A DNA stretch of 64,000 nt, from assembly GCA_030532895.1 (NCBI GenBank), contig JAUNKF010000001.1:1-64000 (forward strand). The letters are read 5' to 3'. How positions within the stretch are numbered: position 1 is the stretch's first letter; each line of letters begins with the position of its first letter. Position numbers and translations under genes: made by a program. Origin of the DNA: Lautropia sp. GTDB lineage: Bacteria; Pseudomonadota; Gammaproteobacteria; Burkholderiales; Burkholderiaceae_E. A model generated the notes under the pieces. It was given only the letters and a program-made list of their open reading frames with translations, was not told where the DNA came from and did no database searches. This document shows positions 62,251 through 64,000 of this stretch, one piece after another.

Positions 62251-62781
62251 ATGAAGCCGATGTTCAGCCTCCCCATGCGTTCCCCCGCCGATTGCCAGCC
62301 CCCGCCCTGGCAGGCACGGCAACGCCGTCTGGTGTGCGCCGGTCTGATCGCCTTCACGCTCGTGGCAAGCGGCTGCGCCACCCGCCATCCGCCGCTGCAT
62401 GACAAGGCAGCCAATGAGGTGACACTGCAAGCCCTCTCACAGGTGGGCCAGCCTTATCGCTGGGGCGGCAGCAAGCCGGGCGAAGGCTTCGATTGCAGCG
62501 GCCTGGTGCAATACGTCTACCGCGAGGCGCTGGGCATCGAGCTGCCCCGCACCAGCCGGGCGATGAGCACCCAGGGCACGAAAGTCGACCGCCAATCGCT
62601 TGCCCCCGGCGATCTGGTCTTTTTCCAGACCACCCGCCAACGCAATTCGCATGTGGGCATCTACATCGGCGAGGGGCGTTTCGTTCACGCCCCGTCATCG
62701 GGCAGCCTCGTGCGGGTTGAAGCGATCGACAAGCGCTACTGGACGAAGCGCTTCAATGGCGGACGCCGGCCCGTGCTCTGA
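62251..62781 (+). CDS. NlpC/P60 cell-wall hydrolase lipoprotein
   Basis: A 176-residue C40 peptidase predicted to cut peptidoglycan peptides. It has an N-terminal basic stretch, a hydrophobic segment and lipobox VASGC (Cys 42), then the catalytic triad: Cys in FDCSGLVQYVYRE, His in NSHVGIYIGEG and His in FVHAPSSG. The N-region is long for a signal peptide, so a later start (62260 or 62275) is possible. Spr/NlpC-like enzymes act in wall growth. Confidence 0.92.
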   Translation: MKPMFSLPMRSPADCQPPPWQARQRRLVCAGLIAFTLVASGCATRHPPLHDKAANEVTLQALSQVGQPYRWGGSKPGEGFDCSGLVQYVYREALGIELPRTSRAMSTQGTKVDRQSLAPGDLVFFQTTRQRNSHVGIYIGEGRFVHAPSSGSLVRVEAIDKRYWTKRFNGGRRPVL

Positions 62782-62791
62782 GCTTCGCCTG

Positions 62792-62869
62792 GACAGCAGC
62801 CGACACCACGATGATCAGTGCCGCAGACGCACAACAGCGTGGTGCCCAACAGCCAGCCCTTTGGAAAAG
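62792..62869. repeat. Mosaic of ridA-tail and MFS-gene fragments
   Basis: 62792-62812 matches the ridA 3' end at 62904-62924 (20 of 21 bases). 62823-62869 matches the MFS coding sequence at 61502-61548 (about 43 of 47 bases). Both are in the same orientation as their sources. Together they fill most of the 119-base gap between the NlpC and ridA genes. Confidence 0.7.
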
Positions 62870-62900
62870 GCAGCCGCCGGCGTTTGGCACAAACGGCCTT

Positions 62901-63248
62901 TTAGACAGCGGCCGACACCACGATCTCGACCAGGATGTCGGGCGAGGCCAGACGTGCCTCGACGGTGGCGCGGGTCGGCGGGTTGCCCTTGGCCACCCAG
63001 GCATCCCAGGCTTCGTTCATGCCGGCAAAGTTGGCGATGTTGCTGAGGTAGACGGTGGCCGTCAGCAGTTTCGTCTTGTCGGTGCCCGCCTCGGCCAGCA
63101 CCGAATCGATGATGGCCAGCACCTCGGCCGTCTGCTCCCGCACGCCTTTGGAGGTGTCTTCGGGCACCTGACCAGCCAGATAGACCACGTTGTTGTGAAT
63201 GACGGCCTCGGACATCCTTGGGCCGGGTTTGATGCGCTGAATGCTCAT
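62901..63248 (-). CDS. RidA/YjgF-family protein
   Basis: A 115-residue RidA-superfamily protein: start SIQRIKPGPRMSEAVIHNN, middle LAGQVPEDTSKGVREQTAEVL, and C-terminal FAGMNEAWDAW with ARLASPDILVEI. The catalytic arginine of true RidA (in a TRxx motif) has its counterpart in PPTRATVEARL, so enamine/imine deaminase activity is possible, though the sequence is closer to the RutC-like or Rid subgroups. AAGGAG lies upstream of ATG 63248. Confidence 0.92.
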   Translation of the reverse strand: MSIQRIKPGPRMSEAVIHNNVVYLAGQVPEDTSKGVREQTAEVLAIIDSVLAEAGTDKTKLLTATVYLSNIANFAGMNEAWDAWVAKGNPPTRATVEARLASPDILVEIVVSAAV

Positions 63249-63476
63249 GACGAAGACTCCTTTTGGGTCGGTTGAAAACAAGGATGGCGTGCCTGGTCCG
63301 GTTCATCGAACACCGTGAAAGGCACACAGAAAATGGCGAAAGATCAAACACTCAAAAGCGGGTGAGCACATGGAAGCACATCGCCGGGTGTCGATGTCAG
63401 GTGATGGCATGGCGGATGGACAGGTGATGCGCCGATATCCGCCAATACCCGCCGATGCGCACTCATGCGCGCGTGA

Positions 63477-64000
63477 TCAATCTCCCGTCAGAAAAGCCAG
63501 GACATCGGCGATCTGTTCGGGCTGGATCAGCGCGGGCGCATGCCCGACCCCCTCATAGGTGTGCAACCGGGCCTTGGGGCCGCGCTGCGTCATGGCGGTG
63601 GCCACCTCGGCATCCAGCAAGGCCGATTCGGCACCGCGCAGCACCAGCGTCGGGCACAGGATGCGATCCCAGACATCCCAGAGCGGCGGCGCGAGATTGT
63701 CCAGCGCCGCCAGGGCCACCGTGATGATGGCAGGATCATAATGCATGGCCCAGCCATCCCCTTTGGGCAGCACCGTGTGCCGGGCCAGGAGATGCCATTG
63801 TTCGGGCGTGTGCGGGCCAAAACTGGCGGCTGCCACATCGCGGGTGTAGGCCAAGCCTTCCTCGAAGGAAGCGAAGGATGCCGGCCGCGCCGAGAGTTGG
63901 GTCACGAGCCGAACCAGCCCGTCATGATTGACCACCGGGCCGATGTCGTTGATGACGAGCCGGGCCACCGGGTTGGTGCTGCCAGGCATCGCGGCCAACA
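63477..64000 (-). CDS. Alpha/beta hydrolase, C-terminal part (cut by window edge)
   Basis: 174 residues of an alpha/beta-hydrolase-fold protein. The stretch RLVINDIGPVV normally follows the nucleophile elbow by about 20 residues, so the GxSxG serine lies just outside the window. The acid in ESALLDAEVA and the catalytic His in YEGVGHAPALIQPEQIADV are visible. Substrate unknown. The frame runs to the window end without a start required. Confidence 0.88.
   Translation of the reverse strand, partial: LAAMPGSTNPVARLVINDIGPVVNHDGLVRLVTQLSARPASFASFEEGLAYTRDVAAASFGPHTPEQWHLLARHTVLPKGDGWAMHYDPAIITVALAALDNLAPPLWDVWDRILCPTLVLRGAESALLDAEVATAMTQRGPKARLHTYEGVGHAPALIQPEQIADVLAFLTGD

Overview
The window is GC-rich bacterial chromosome, densely coded on both strands. 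Gene content and order point to a betaproteobacterium of the order Burkholderiales. The evidence is the block rpsB-tsf-pyrH-frr-uppS-cdsA-dxr-rseP-bamA-skp-lpxD-fabZ-lpxA-lpxB-rnhB-trmH, the smpB / ratA-rnfH / guaB group, the divergent ppsA/ppsR pair, smc-zipA-ligA, and a dapC...dapD...arsC-like-prmB-ABC-F group. The genus is not certain; a Lautropia-like member of the Burkholderiaceae is only a guess from style.

Layout. 1-5 kb: the start of guaB, a membrane DUF457 hydrolase, rnfH, ratA, smpB, and an nfeD-qmcA pair. 5-9 kb: ppsA and its kinase/pyrophosphorylase regulator, divergently arranged. 9-26 kb: one long minus-strand run from rpsB down to a TrmH-type methyltransferase, joining translation (S2, EF-Ts, UMP kinase, ribosome recycling) to envelope building (undecaprenyl-PP, CDP-DAG, DXP pathway, site-2 protease, BamA, Skp, lipid A). 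26-40 kb: map and glnD on plus; thioinosine/thioadenosine phosphorylase, galU, ligA, zipA and smc on minus. 39.5-49 kb: a diaminopimelate (lysine/peptidoglycan) cluster interrupted by an orphan CopG-type antitoxin and an exported metallo-beta-lactamase-fold protein, then a PilU-type ATPase, an ArsC/Spx-like reductase, prmB and a YheS-type ABC-F protein. dapE, expected here, is absent. 49-57 kb: ppiD, then an accessory-looking stretch with an orphan TRAP-type solute-binding protein, two paralogous lipoproteins sharing an unrecognised C-terminal domain (one on a long Ala/Glu/Lys-rich stalk), and an unknown acidic protein. 57-64 kb: tRNA-Ser(GGA), acsA, a GlcG/HbpS-like protein, a UMF1-type MFS transporter, an NlpC/P60 lipoprotein, ridA and a truncated alpha/beta hydrolase.

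The most unusual parts are: the lipoprotein pair at 53.5-56.5 kb; a 15-bp dispersed element (consensus AGMGCGTGTYATGAA) found five times, only in non-coding DNA, two copies of which bound a MITE-like 155-bp segment; a non-coding mosaic downstream of ridA built from fragments of two neighbouring genes; an antitoxin without a toxin; and a repeated habit in this genome of inserting hydrophilic low-complexity segments into otherwise conserved housekeeping proteins (RnfH, LigA, ZipA, PilU, the MBL protein, DUF457). No CRISPR array, rRNA, complete insertion sequence or prophage was seen.
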